Shown here: in pieces, positions 33,219 through 42,563 of the stretch
Layout: the number at the start of each line of letters is the position of its first letter
How positions within the stretch are numbered: position 1 is the stretch's first letter
Assembly: GCA_900544275.1 (NCBI GenBank)
Contig: UQUU01000002.1
Span: forward strand, 62,001 to 126,000
Reading direction: 5' to 3'
Length of the DNA stretch: 64,000 bases
Source: an uncultured Succiniclasticum sp.
GTDB taxonomy: Bacteria > Bacillota > Negativicutes > Acidaminococcales > Acidaminococcaceae
Made by a program: the position numbers and the translations under genes
Notes under the pieces: model-generated
Databases searched by the model: none
The model's input: only the letters and a program-made list of their open reading frames with translations
What the model was told of the DNA's origin: nothing

Positions 33219-33246
33219 TTGCAAAACTGCAAAAATATGCTAAAAT
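33219..33246 (+). promoter_or_regulatory. Promoter of the EamA permease gene
   Basis: TTGCAA (33219-33224), 16 bp, TAAAAT (33241-33246), about 70 bp before the ATG at 33319. Confidence 0.45.
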
Positions 33247-33318
33247 CTATATGCTTTAGTAACCAGCCCGTTTCTGTTTTTTACAAGCATTAAAGCCTTA
33301 AATGAAAGTGTATAGATA

Positions 33319-34206
33319 ATGAACAAATCATCAGGCGCCGTATTTGTTTTACTCTCTGCCGCCATGTGGGGCATCAGCGGCGTATGCGGTCAATTTTTAT
33401 TTGAAAACTACCATCCGGACCCAACCTGGCTGATTACCGTGCGTCAATTAGTAGCAGGGATCTTATTTTTAGGTTATCTGGTGGTGACACGGCAACCGAT
33501 TTTTACAATCTGGCACAGCAACAGAGAAAACCTGCACGAACTCATTCTGTTTATTTTGGGTCTGTTGGGCGCACAATATGGTTTTTACCTGACAATCAGC
33601 CTCTCCAACGCGCCTACCGGAACCGTCCTCCAATATCTGGCTCCCATCTTTGTCGTCTTGTGGGAAGCTTTTCTGCGCCGGCGCCTGCCGGAAGGGAGAG
33701 AAATATTCGGCGTACTATTAGCTATGACCGGCGTCTTTTTAATCAGCACCCACGGTGATCCGGCCCATCTGGTAATCTCTCCCATGGTGTTATGTTCCGG
33801 CATTATTTCCGCTCTAACGCTGGCAATTTACACTGTCTGCCCCGTAACCATACTGAAACGCTTTTCGACCACCGTAATTATGGGCTGGGGGCAACTGATT
33901 TCCGCATTTTTATTGCTGCCCTTTTGCCACTTGACCGCCTCCGGTATAAGTCACTGGGACCTATATTCCGCAGGAGCTATGTTTTACATTATTTTTTTAG
34001 GCACATTGGCGCCTTTCACACTGTTTCTCATCGGTGTAAAAGCCATCGGACCTACCAAAGCATCCCTGCTCAGTTGTTTTGAACCGCTTTGTTCCATCAC
34101 CTGCACGGTAGTATTTCTGGACACGATACTGACACGTTTTGATTATGCAGGCATGATTTGTATTATTGTGACGGTAATCCTACTTGCCATGCAAAAGAAT
34201 AAATGA
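33319..34206 (+). CDS. EamA/DMT-family transporter
   Basis: This 295-residue membrane protein has ten predicted helices in two EamA repeats. Repeat 1 begins GAVFVLLSAAMWGISGVCGQF and ends near ISLSNAPTGTVLQYLAPIFVVLWEAFL. Repeat 2 begins near LCSGIISALTLAIYTVCP and ends with KAIGPTKASLLSCFEPLCS and the last helix IICIIVTVILLAM. The GTVLQYLAPIFVVLWE and AS-LLSCFEP segments are typical of RhaT/YdcZ-like drug/metabolite exporters. The substrate (amino acid or other metabolite) cannot be inferred. It has its own promoter and a weak leader ribosome-binding site. Confidence 0.85.
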   Translation: MNKSSGAVFVLLSAAMWGISGVCGQFLFENYHPDPTWLITVRQLVAGILFLGYLVVTRQPIFTIWHSNRENLHELILFILGLLGAQYGFYLTISLSNAPTGTVLQYLAPIFVVLWEAFLRRRLPEGREIFGVLLAMTGVFLISTHGDPAHLVISPMVLCSGIISALTLAIYTVCPVTILKRFSTTVIMGWGQLISAFLLLPFCHLTASGISHWDLYSAGAMFYIIFLGTLAPFTLFLIGVKAIGPTKASLLSCFEPLCSITCTVVFLDTILTRFDYAGMICIIVTVILLAMQKNK

Positions 34207-34328
34207 GATAATAAAATAAATAAGAAGTGCTTTCACTGTAACGGTCTGGTACTGCAACAAACTTTCTCCAATTGACATAACTCAAATTTTACCGTACATA
34301 ATTTAGTTGCCGAAAGGAGATGAACCTT

Positions 34329-34802
34329 GTGAAAAGGGTTTTGTTATTATTCACAGTCTGTCTTATGTTCTTTTCCTCCATCTGTTTTGCCTACGGCAAA
34401 GATATACCGGCAGACCGTGTTGCGGTTGGCGGAATTCATCTATGGGATACAGTAAAAATGGTGCGTGACCTGCACGGCAGACCAACTCGTGTCGAAGCCT
34501 GGTCCTACAGTGAACAACAAGAGGAAGAGTGCCGCTTTGAATACTATGGTACCGGAAATGAATTGTGCGTCTCCCGCAAACAAGGGCGTATTATATTTCT
34601 GCGTGTAACCAGCAACAGCCAATGGGGCACTCCCGATAAAATCGGCATCGGCTCCTCTAAAGCCGACGTTCTCGCTATCTATGGGCCGTACGACCCACCT
34701 TATAGTGAAGAAAACCGCTATGTTTATTTTACTAAAAACGGTAATTTAGGCTTTAATTTTGAAAATGACAAAGTATCAACCATAATACTTTCGTACGAAT
34801 AA
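34329..34802 (+). CDS. Small exported protein with two related beta-alpha-beta modules
   Basis: This 157-residue product has a signal peptide (MKRVLLLFTVCLMFFSSICFA, cut near AYG). The mature part looks like two copies of one module: VAVGGIHLWDTVKMVRDLHG-R-P then EYYGTGNELCVS, and IGIGSSKADVLAIYGPYDPP then VYFTKNGNLGFNF. The second module resembles the C-terminus of the 32256-33035 protein. Function unknown. The start is GTG at 34329, 9 nt after GGAG; an ATG at 34320 overlaps the ribosome-binding site. Its 3' end and terminator are duplicated at 47.33-47.48 kb on the far side of the cobN island. Confidence 0.75.
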   Translation: MKRVLLLFTVCLMFFSSICFAYGKDIPADRVAVGGIHLWDTVKMVRDLHGRPTRVEAWSYSEQQEEECRFEYYGTGNELCVSRKQGRIIFLRVTSNSQWGTPDKIGIGSSKADVLAIYGPYDPPYSEENRYVYFTKNGNLGFNFENDKVSTIILSYE

Positions 34803-34905
34803 ACTCTGGTTAAAAATGAATAAAGTCTGATTTAAAAAGCAACCTCTGTAAGTTGTGGTCAAAATAATTTATTGACAGCGGCTCACAGGGGTATTTTTAT
34901 TTCTG
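34755..34905 (+). repeat. Left direct repeat flanking the cobN island
   Basis: This stretch comprises the last 15 codons of the small exported-protein gene, its 3' spacer and its terminator. It is clearly homologous, in the same orientation, to 47332-47482: both contain GAAAATGACAAAGTA, ATAATACTTTC, GAATAAA, AAAAAGCAAC and CAGGGGTATTTTTATTTC at corresponding places, with scattered substitutions including compensatory changes in the stem. Confidence 0.85.
34842..34902. terminator. Bidirectional terminator at the left edge of the island
   Basis: The ACCTCTGT/ACAGGGGT outer stem and an inner TTGTGGTCAA/TTGACAGCGG stem are followed by TATTTTTAT on the + strand (end of the 34329 gene) and by TTGCTTTTTAAA on the minus strand (end of cobN). 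It is homologous to the structure at 47419-47478. Confidence 0.75.
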
Positions 34906-34986
34906 TCCATCTACAATATATTGCTTTTTATAAAACGGACAATCCTACCTTCTTCAATACTATTGAAAATTTTATTTAAAGGTTAA

Positions 34987-37900
34987 TTACTGATCTGCCA
35001 ACTCTTCCAGTTCTCCGTCCAATTCCATATATATTTTTCTTAAGTGCTCATAAGTTTCCTGTTTCGCCTCCCAAAGACCTCGCTGTATGCTCTCAAGAAG
35101 TATCTCCGCCATTTTCTTCAGTCCCCAAGGATTCACTTCTCGCAACCAGTGATTTACCTCTTCATTAAATACATATTCTTGTGTAATCTGTTCATATAAT
35201 AAATTTTCCATAATATCACTGGTTGCATCCCATTGAAATGAATGCCTGACCAAAGAAGTTAAATCCGCAGCACCCTTATATCCGTGTTTTCTCATTCCAT
35301 CAATAAACTTCGGGTTTAAGACCTGCGTTCGATAAAGCCATTTCAACTCTTCTTTCAATGTTCGTATTTTTGGAGAACTACCATCTGACGTATCTCCACA
35401 ATAAGATTCCGGAACACTGCCGCGTAACGCCCGTACAGCAGCAATCATTCCACCATGAAACGCATTATAATCATCAGAGTCTAACATATTCACTTCATAA
35501 TTATCTTCATTTTTTATTGTAAGATCCATTGTAGCAAGCTGATATTCAAAAGATTTTGGAGCAAAACTTCCTTTCATTGTTTTACTATATGCGTAACAAC
35601 CCCAATTTACAAATATTTTTCCTAAATCATCAATGGTATTCCAATTTCTATTTTCTAAAGCCAAATTGACTCCCGCACCATAAGTTCCCATCTGACTGGA
35701 AAAAATTCTTGCTGACGCTAAATTGTGAGCTTGAACTTGATCCATTTTTATTTCTCCAAATTTCTGAATTTCTTCTCCATAATGCATTTTTACATAATTA
35801 ATGGAATCATCCTCTGCCAATTGAATAACGGCTTGAATCGCATCATCCATCAGCTCTACAGTAGGCCATAAAGAATCCCTATACATGCCGCTCATTCGCA
35901 CGGTAACATCAATGCGCGGCCGCTTTAACTCTTCCGGTGCAATAACTTCTACACCGCTAACACGTCCATTTACTGACCAGACCGGTTTAACCCCTATTAA
36001 TGCTAAAAATTCAGCCACATCCAGACCCAGAGTCCGCATATTATGCCCTGACCAAAATACCATTCCTATACGCTTCGGATAGCTCCCCTTATCCCTGACA
36101 AATTTTAAAATCATTTCTTCTGCCATATTCTTTCCCAGAAGCCAAGCACTTTTACTTGGCATAATTCGAGGGTCAGAGCCAAAAAAATTACGTCCTGTCG
36201 GCAACACATCTACCATACCTGCAGTGGGAGCACCAGCGGGTCCCGGCTCAATGTACTTTCCTGCTAAAGCATCCAGAATATGCTCCATCTCATTTTTGGT
36301 AAGCAGAAGCGGAAGATATAGTTTTTCTTTAATATAGGAGCAAATTTTTTTTAATTTTTCTAAATCTTCATCAGTGCAAGGGGTTCCCAATAGTTCAAAT
36401 ATTATGTTTTTCTGAGGAAATACAAATGTATTATCAATAAGGCAACGAATAAAACTCCTGCAAATGTTACGTATCTTATGTATCTCATACCATTTATTCT
36501 CTTCAAGCGCACGATAATACTCAATACCTGATATATTTGCCAATATCTCCGGTAAAGAAGGATTTTCCCCATTTTTATTTCGCGTCATCGCGAGAAGATA
36601 TTTCTCTAACGTTTCACCTTCTGGAATCTTTCCCAAAACATGTAATCCCACTCTTGTTTGCGCATCAGAAATAGATGATAGATAATTATGCAACGACATC
36701 ACTACTTCTTCAGACTTTTCATGCAGTTCCAAATTTAATTCAGAGAGTAACCCTATTTTATTAGCTAAATCGCATATTGTCTGGTAACATTTTTTTTCAC
36801 ATGTTTCATCAACACCTCTGTACAAATAAAATTCGGATATGGCGTTATCTAATAAAAGCAAATCGCCATATAACCCACTTTCTTCAACAGGAGCAGGTAA
36901 ATGATCTATGATAACAGCTCCGGCCCGCCTTTTTGCCTGCACCCCTTCACATACGACACTGATTAAATAAGGATATATGTTAGGCAAATTTCCAATCGCA
37001 ATATAGGGGTAACTCTTATTATCCAGACCGGTCGCTTTCCCCGGCAACCATTCCAAACTTCCGTGAGTCCCCATATGAATAACTGCATCGGCACAAAACA
37101 CAGAACGAATCCATTCATAATATGCTAGATAATGATGCGTTGGCGGTATCTTGCTACTATGATAAATAATATCCGGGTTTTCCCCATACCCACGAGGAGG
37201 CTGTACTGAAATAAAAACATTCCCTTTAATTATGCCCGGAATCAATATCTTTTTATTTGCAACAAATACATTTCCTGGAGATTTTCCCCAGAAATGTTCT
37301 AATTCTTCTTGTACACAGTTTTCCAAGTTATTAAACCATTCTTCATAGCGTTCACTTGAAAAAGCAAGTGCTCCTTTTTTAAGTTCGTAATCAATAAATT
37401 CCCTGTCATTGCTAAGACCTGAGGTGATTTGATTTATCAGCCACCCCTCTGCCTCCTTTTCCTCGACATTGTATCCGTCATGATGCAGATAATGTATTAA
37501 AATCTCCGTACTGGTTATAGAATCCAATGCCATCGCAGTACCGATATTAGAATTATCCGGAGGATAATTATGTAGTATAATAGCAATTTTTTTATCTTTA
37601 TTTGTGATAAAGGAAAGTTTTGCCCAATTACACGCTCTCTCTGCCAACGCTTTAATTCCCAAGGGGATTGCATTGGATCCGGTACACGAGTCAACATCCC
37701 TTGTCGCATATGGGACTCCATGAATCACTCCATCAAACTCAGGCATAATAATGTTCGCTTGTATTTCACTGTCACTCAAGCCTTGCAATGAATCGTTCCA
37801 AGTAGAAACATCCTGTAAAAGAGTTTCCCCATGAATAATCGGTATATCCAACTCTTCTAAAAAATTTTCATTGGTAACATCTCTCCCAACCTTAACTGAA

Positions 37901-38658
37901 AACCATAAACATTGAATCAGGGCATTTGGAAGTACACGCCCCTGATATTTACAATATTTTTCCAGATTATCTTCAAACCCTGGAATCCCTTTGCTTTTAT
38001 CCCTCATCCAATGAGTAAATATCGGTAACGGGTTGATTTTCTTTTCTTTTAAACACTGTATCAGTTGATCCATCGCAGACAAGTTATTCCATACCCAATT
38101 TTCCCGGGGGAAAAAAATGGCAATTGTCGGCTTATCGTTTTCCCAATAATGTAAAATATATTCATTCAAGTCAATGATATGCGATGCCTCTGGAAAATAA
38201 ATACCGCTCCAGGGTAATGCCACCGGTTCCATAAAATTCACACGTAAAACTTTATACAAATACAAAAAATATTTTATAAAATTTGAAAAATTTTTTTCTC
38301 CCCCATAATCAATAAACTGCGTACATTTTATAGCTTGATCGCAATCAAAAAATCCGGATGAGGCATATGTATCACTTGTAAAATGAATTATATAGTCTAC
38401 CTGAGCATGATCCATGTATTCTCTTAATTCTTGAATCATCGGATCCTGAGCCGTACCCATCCAGCTCACAAAAATACTATTTACATCAGAAAGAACAGAT
38501 ATTTTTTTTATAATATTTTCTTCGTTATCGCCCGGGGTTACTTCAACGAAAATATATTGTTCCAAAGGTAATTGATGTTCTAATGCAATCAAGTTCCAAC
38601 ATTTCTTTAAATTTTCCAACACGGGAATACGATTGGAAATGAAAACAAATTTTTTCAT
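34987..38658 (-). CDS. CobN/ChlH-family large chelatase subunit (candidate tetrapyrrole metal chelatase or dechelatase)
   Basis: The 1223-residue cytoplasmic protein belongs to the large-subunit family of ATP-dependent cobalt and magnesium chelatases. Diagnostic segments are PPTHHYLAYYEW (505-516), HMGTHGSLEWLPGK (528-541), PGPAGAPTAGMVDVLPTGRN (805-824), LGLDVAEFLALIGVKPVW (about 877-894), RPRIDVTVRMSGMYRD (913-928), TYGAGVN (992-998) and DYNAFHGGMIAAVRA (1063-1077). The length is full for CobN. No ChlI/ChlD or CobS/CobT AAA+ partner is encoded in the window. CobN homologues that act without them include HmuS of Bacteroidota haem loci, reported to remove iron from haem. Being last in an operon with a TonB receptor and an ECF importer, it probably acts on an imported tetrapyrrole, but substrate, metal and direction are inference. 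The start has AAAGAGGG upstream. Confidence 0.9.
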   Translation of the reverse strand: MKKFVFISNRIPVLENLKKCWNLIALEHQLPLEQYIFVEVTPGDNEENIIKKISVLSDVNSIFVSWMGTAQDPMIQELREYMDHAQVDYIIHFTSDTYASSGFFDCDQAIKCTQFIDYGGEKNFSNFIKYFLYLYKVLRVNFMEPVALPWSGIYFPEASHIIDLNEYILHYWENDKPTIAIFFPRENWVWNNLSAMDQLIQCLKEKKINPLPIFTHWMRDKSKGIPGFEDNLEKYCKYQGRVLPNALIQCLWFSVKVGRDVTNENFLEELDIPIIHGETLLQDVSTWNDSLQGLSDSEIQANIIMPEFDGVIHGVPYATRDVDSCTGSNAIPLGIKALAERACNWAKLSFITNKDKKIAIILHNYPPDNSNIGTAMALDSITSTEILIHYLHHDGYNVEEKEAEGWLINQITSGLSNDREFIDYELKKGALAFSSERYEEWFNNLENCVQEELEHFWGKSPGNVFVANKKILIPGIIKGNVFISVQPPRGYGENPDIIYHSSKIPPTHHYLAYYEWIRSVFCADAVIHMGTHGSLEWLPGKATGLDNKSYPYIAIGNLPNIYPYLISVVCEGVQAKRRAGAVIIDHLPAPVEESGLYGDLLLLDNAISEFYLYRGVDETCEKKCYQTICDLANKIGLLSELNLELHEKSEEVVMSLHNYLSSISDAQTRVGLHVLGKIPEGETLEKYLLAMTRNKNGENPSLPEILANISGIEYYRALEENKWYEIHKIRNICRSFIRCLIDNTFVFPQKNIIFELLGTPCTDEDLEKLKKICSYIKEKLYLPLLLTKNEMEHILDALAGKYIEPGPAGAPTAGMVDVLPTGRNFFGSDPRIMPSKSAWLLGKNMAEEMILKFVRDKGSYPKRIGMVFWSGHNMRTLGLDVAEFLALIGVKPVWSVNGRVSGVEVIAPEELKRPRIDVTVRMSGMYRDSLWPTVELMDDAIQAVIQLAEDDSINYVKMHYGEEIQKFGEIKMDQVQAHNLASARIFSSQMGTYGAGVNLALENRNWNTIDDLGKIFVNWGCYAYSKTMKGSFAPKSFEYQLATMDLTIKNEDNYEVNMLDSDDYNAFHGGMIAAVRALRGSVPESYCGDTSDGSSPKIRTLKEELKWLYRTQVLNPKFIDGMRKHGYKGAADLTSLVRHSFQWDATSDIMENLLYEQITQEYVFNEEVNHWLREVNPWGLKKMAEILLESIQRGLWEAKQETYEHLRKIYMELDGELEELADQ

Positions 38659-38660
38659 AT

Positions 38661-40079
38661 TTAGTCCCTCTTTTCAAAAATCAGAAGTTGATAAGCACCA
38701 TGAATTACACCGTTTTTTCCCTTTATTGGCGCTTCAATCGCATATATGTACTTCTGGTTTTGAGTAGACATCACGGCTAAACAGGGGCCTTCCAGGGGTA
38801 TCTTAAATTTTTCACTTCCCGTCATGTAGTCAATACAATTTATACCAAAAACAGAATTATCACATGTAATATTATTCATTCCTACCGGAACAATCATACA
38901 TTCTTGTTCAAAATCAACGGAACCGGTTCTTCCTCCTATCATCCCTTGCATCTTGACCCTCCTTTTAAACTGCATATTTTCATCAAAGATAAAGATTGAA
39001 TTCGCAATTGATTGCTCAACATTTACCGGTATTTTTGAATTTATCGTATTGTGACTATTGCTCGTAGAAAAACAAATCATCTCTTTGTGCAAAAATAATT
39101 TTACAGGAGTTGCATTAATAAAAAAATCTCCCATGTTATCCGCCTGTATCACCCGTCCCTGCTCTTTTATGAAACCATCTTTAGTTAAATACAGCCATCT
39201 TCCATCTCCATACAATACAAAACAATGATTTTTTACTACTAAAGGTAATGTCCTTATAACTGCTGTCCTAAAGGGATTAACTTTTTCCAACTTTAGTCTC
39301 CATATTGTTTTATCCAGATTTTTATCTATACAATATAATTGGCTTGAATAATCGTTTTTAAATAATCGATCATAATAATTAGCTAAAGGCAGATAGATGT
39401 TTGAATTTTCATTGTCAACTGTTATCCCGTTGATATACCCTTCAATATAAGAATCTTTTGGGTATCTTTGTTTCATTGTGCCGTTAGGACCGATAGAAAA
39501 TAACAACGAATAGTATTCACGTACATACCTTGGTTTCAGTTTATAACTCATTACCGTAACCAATATCTCTCCATTTTTATCAACTTTTATATCTGTAACA
39601 CCGGGATATTCTTTATTCTCAATATCCCGAAGCATATATTCACCAAGATTAAGGCGCCAAAGTTCCCTGCCGGAGTCAACTTCCAGCATTTTTACCGCCG
39701 CGCCCGGACCTTCCTCTCCAATAAGAAGATGCTCCTCCCCCATAAACGAAAACGACATTATTTTATCGATGGCATTCCCTTTCTCCCATTTCAAATTTCC
39801 CTGATTATCAAAAAGCAAAATTCTCCCATTATCAGTTCCTACAACAATATATTTTTTAGTTGAGGAAGCTGCAATGTATCCCTGAGGACATCCCATTTGA
39901 GCATATGAAAGAGGCATTACCTCCCCTAACGAAAATCTGTTTTTACATACATATCCCTCATATGCAGGTTTATGGATTTGGTAAGTATTCACTTTTCCGT
40001 CAGTAAAAATATAGAAAGTCAGATAGGCGAAGCACAATATAAAACCTGTAAGAAATATAAGACTAAGTATCTTTTTCAT
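38661..40079 (-). CDS. Membrane-anchored beta-propeller (PQQ/WD-like repeat) protein
   Basis: This 472-residue protein has an N-terminal hydrophobic helix (MKKILSLIFLTGFILCFAYLTFYIF) that should anchor it with the rest outside the cytoplasm. The remainder is built of four-stranded beta repeats with YIVVGTDNGRILLFDNQGNLKWE, MLEVDSGRELWRL, and YCIDKNLDKTIWRL, the pattern of PQQ-like quinoprotein propellers. No PQQ-ligand motif is identified, so it may simply be a binding or scaffolding domain. It lies between ecfT (3-bp gap) and cobN (2-bp gap), so it is co-translated with the transport genes. I know of no standard ECF or hmu component of this type; its role is open. Confidence 0.8.
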   Translation of the reverse strand: MKKILSLIFLTGFILCFAYLTFYIFTDGKVNTYQIHKPAYEGYVCKNRFSLGEVMPLSYAQMGCPQGYIAASSTKKYIVVGTDNGRILLFDNQGNLKWEKGNAIDKIMSFSFMGEEHLLIGEEGPGAAVKMLEVDSGRELWRLNLGEYMLRDIENKEYPGVTDIKVDKNGEILVTVMSYKLKPRYVREYYSLLFSIGPNGTMKQRYPKDSYIEGYINGITVDNENSNIYLPLANYYDRLFKNDYSSQLYCIDKNLDKTIWRLKLEKVNPFRTAVIRTLPLVVKNHCFVLYGDGRWLYLTKDGFIKEQGRVIQADNMGDFFINATPVKLFLHKEMICFSTSNSHNTINSKIPVNVEQSIANSIFIFDENMQFKRRVKMQGMIGGRTGSVDFEQECMIVPVGMNNITCDNSVFGINCIDYMTGSEKFKIPLEGPCLAVMSTQNQKYIYAIEAPIKGKNGVIHGAYQLLIFEKRD

Positions 40080-40082
40080 TTT

Positions 40083-40967
40083 TTATAACCACATTTCAAT
40101 TAAATAATAGTAGTCATGAAGTATATCAACATACAATAATCCCCTGGTAAATCCATACAACATAACTTTTAAGAACACCACCATAATACAAATTAAAATA
40201 ATAAAAATGATAAACAATAAAACAGCTACTTTCCTGGTGACGCCGGTCTCTGACCCGGCACTTGAACGAGAAAATCCCCGTCCTTCTATTGATAAAGCTA
40301 AAATTGACGAACGCCGAATTGATTTAGCAATAACCGGCATCAACATTTGTTTACTTAATTTTAATCGTTGCAATAAATTTCCCTTTGTTTTACAACCTTT
40401 TATCACATAAGCCTGCCAGACCAAGTCTACTTCATGCGCTATTGACGGGAAAAAATGGAGTGCAGTGGCAAGCATAAAAATCATTTTTCTATGAACTCCC
40501 CAACGCTTAAGCAGGAGCAACAGTTCACTATGCGCGACATTCCAACAAATCAAAAGTCCCATTAATAACATAACGCTTGTCCTGAGCCCTTGAATCGCTC
40601 CATAGATGATCCCCTCAGCATAAACATAGATACCATCTGTCAAGTATCCTAAAAGAAAAAAGTCAGGCGAAAGAAGGCACTGTACCGGTGTACGAGGCAT
40701 CTTGGAATAAAATAATGCCTGCGTAAATATGAAACCCCATAAATTCAGAAAAACCATAGAAGTTAAAATGAACAGTTTTTCTTTTTCGATTTTTAAAGAA
40801 AGATGAATACCGAACAAGAAGTAAAAGAGCAATAAAAGTGAACGGGGACTATCAATAACAACTGATAAGAACGCAATAAACAAGGCAATACATATCCTTA
40901 TTTCAACATCAATAGCCATAAACCAGTTTTCTGATTTAGATAAGGAAAAAAAATTTTTAGCCTGCAT
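40083..40967 (-). CDS. ECF transporter transmembrane subunit EcfT (CbiQ family)
   Basis: The 294-residue membrane protein has hydrophobic helices clustered at about 25-140 and 245-275. The cytoplasmic coupling helices carry the EcfT signature: QRLKLSKQMLMPVIAKSIRRSSILALSIEGRGF, in which the SIRRSS and EGRGF segments correspond to the two Arg-containing motifs that dock on the ATPases. It overlaps the ATPase gene by 11 bp. Together with the genes at 40957 and 42564 it completes an energy-coupling-factor importer. Confidence 0.9.
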   Translation of the reverse strand: MQAKNFFSLSKSENWFMAIDVEIRICIALFIAFLSVVIDSPRSLLLLFYFLFGIHLSLKIEKEKLFILTSMVFLNLWGFIFTQALFYSKMPRTPVQCLLSPDFFLLGYLTDGIYVYAEGIIYGAIQGLRTSVMLLMGLLICWNVAHSELLLLLKRWGVHRKMIFMLATALHFFPSIAHEVDLVWQAYVIKGCKTKGNLLQRLKLSKQMLMPVIAKSIRRSSILALSIEGRGFSRSSAGSETGVTRKVAVLLFIIFIILICIMVVFLKVMLYGFTRGLLYVDILHDYYYLIEMWL

Positions 40968-42561
40968 ACTTTATAAAATCCTCAACATTTACAAAATATT
41001 CATCAACAACAGCTTTTGACACGCAAGGAACTGTTGGAATGCGCGTAATCTTATCCAAACTGTCAAACATATCTTTTGTCAAGCCGTCATAATGTACCAC
41101 CCCACGGCTTAAAATAACGCTTCGTTCAGCATATTGAATAATCGTATCCAAGTCATGAGTGGCAAAAATAACCGTTCCCCCATTTTTACAAAATAGAAGC
41201 AGTGCCTCCATAATCTTTTCAATATTATAAATATCCTGTCCTGTGGTTGGTTCATCCAATAATAAAATTCTTGCGCCGGAAAGCAGCGCACCTGCAATAG
41301 CTACGCGGAAGCGTTGCCCCTTGCTCAATGACAAGGGAAAGCGCTCTTCCAACGTAAGCAGAGAAAAAGATTCCATAATTCGCTCGTAGTCTTCAGTAGA
41401 AACCGTAACGCCTTTATTATAGGCTTCGCAAAGAACTTCTTCTTTTACCGTATAATTAAAAAGCATCAAATCCGGGTTTTGTAGAATCATGCTGGTCTGT
41501 AACCCCGTTTCTATTTTCCCGTTTTGCGGTTTCAACAAACCACCTATAATTTTCAACAACGTAGATTTACCACTTCCATTTGCTCCAATCAACGCATTAA
41601 AACTATTGGATTTGAAACAAAGCGATATCGCATTGATGCCCGTATGATTTCCATATTTATAGGTTATATTTTTCAGTATGAGAGCATCAGAACCTGTCCT
41701 TTCCATCGCACTCGGAAGTGTATGATCGATGTGAAATTCCTTCTTACGCATTTCTTTGATTAATATTTCGCGATCCATCGTCGGAGGCTGAATTGAGAAA
41801 TGTTCAGAAATCATTAATGCCGGTGGAACCCGTAAAGAAAATTGCTTCAAAATTAATGCATTGGCGACTATCTTTTGAATAGAATTATCGGAAACTATTT
41901 TCCCTCCCTCCATGATAATTAAGCGATCACAAAATTCCAGTACCTCATGCAACCTATGTTCTGCCATCAAAATAGTCATATTGTACTTTTTTATTAATTT
42001 ACAAAGCAAAGTCAGTAAATCTCTTGCTCCCTGTGGATCAATCTGACTTAACGGTTCATCCAGGATCAGCAGTTCTGGTTCGTGAACTACCATAGAAGCT
42101 AAAGCCAACCGCTGCTGTTGTCCCCCGGACAATTGACGTATATCCCTTTCTTCCATCCCTTGCAAGCCAACAAACTGCAAGATAGTTAAAACCTTTTTAT
42201 GGATTTCTTCCTTCGGTAACCTTTTATTTTTTAGTGCAAAGGCAACTTCCTCATAGACGGTTTCTGCAAACAACTGATCTTCCGGATTTTGAAAAACCAT
42301 TGCCACCAATGGACTCAACTCTTCAAAATCGTTTTCCAAGACAGCATTTTGTTTCAAATACATACTCCCGGAAAAATAATTCTTCCCATCTTTGGCAAGT
42401 ACACCACTTATAATATTTAACAAAGTACTTTTGCCGCAGCCGGATTTCCCTGTAAAAACAATAAACTCTCCCGTTTCTATTTCCAAATTAATGTGCTGCA
42501 AATTGATTGTTTCACTGTTTTGATAGCGAAAGCATAAATCTACAAGTCTGACTATTTTCAA
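40957..42561 (-). CDS. Fused double ECF-type ABC ATPase (EcfA-EcfA')
   Basis: This 534-residue protein holds two complete ATPase domains in one chain. Domain 1 has Walker A GKSGCGKST (38-46), Q-loop VFQNPEDQLFAE (89-100), signature LSGGQQQ (144-150), Walker B LLILDEP (164-170) and H202. Domain 2 has Walker A GANGSGKST (326-334), Q-loop LQNPDLMLF (360-368), a degenerate signature LSKGQRFRV (412-420), Walker B LLLDEP (433-438) and H469. The QNPxxQ/L Q-loops are typical of ECF (CbiO-like) ATPases. It drives import through EcfT and the S component encoded next to it. Confidence 0.94.
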   Translation of the reverse strand: MKIVRLVDLCFRYQNSETINLQHINLEIETGEFIVFTGKSGCGKSTLLNIISGVLAKDGKNYFSGSMYLKQNAVLENDFEELSPLVAMVFQNPEDQLFAETVYEEVAFALKNKRLPKEEIHKKVLTILQFVGLQGMEERDIRQLSGGQQQRLALASMVVHEPELLILDEPLSQIDPQGARDLLTLLCKLIKKYNMTILMAEHRLHEVLEFCDRLIIMEGGKIVSDNSIQKIVANALILKQFSLRVPPALMISEHFSIQPPTMDREILIKEMRKKEFHIDHTLPSAMERTGSDALILKNITYKYGNHTGINAISLCFKSNSFNALIGANGSGKSTLLKIIGGLLKPQNGKIETGLQTSMILQNPDLMLFNYTVKEEVLCEAYNKGVTVSTEDYERIMESFSLLTLEERFPLSLSKGQRFRVAIAGALLSGARILLLDEPTTGQDIYNIEKIMEALLLFCKNGGTVIFATHDLDTIIQYAERSVILSRGVVHYDGLTKDMFDSLDKITRIPTVPCVSKAVVDEYFVNVEDFIKYAG

Positions 42562-42563
42562 AG

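Noticed and set aside
34987..38658. Calling the large chelatase gene cobN of cobalamin biosynthesis
   Set aside because: No cobalamin biosynthesis gene and no CobS/CobT partner is nearby, whereas uptake genes are; the family name is kept but the pathway assignment is not.
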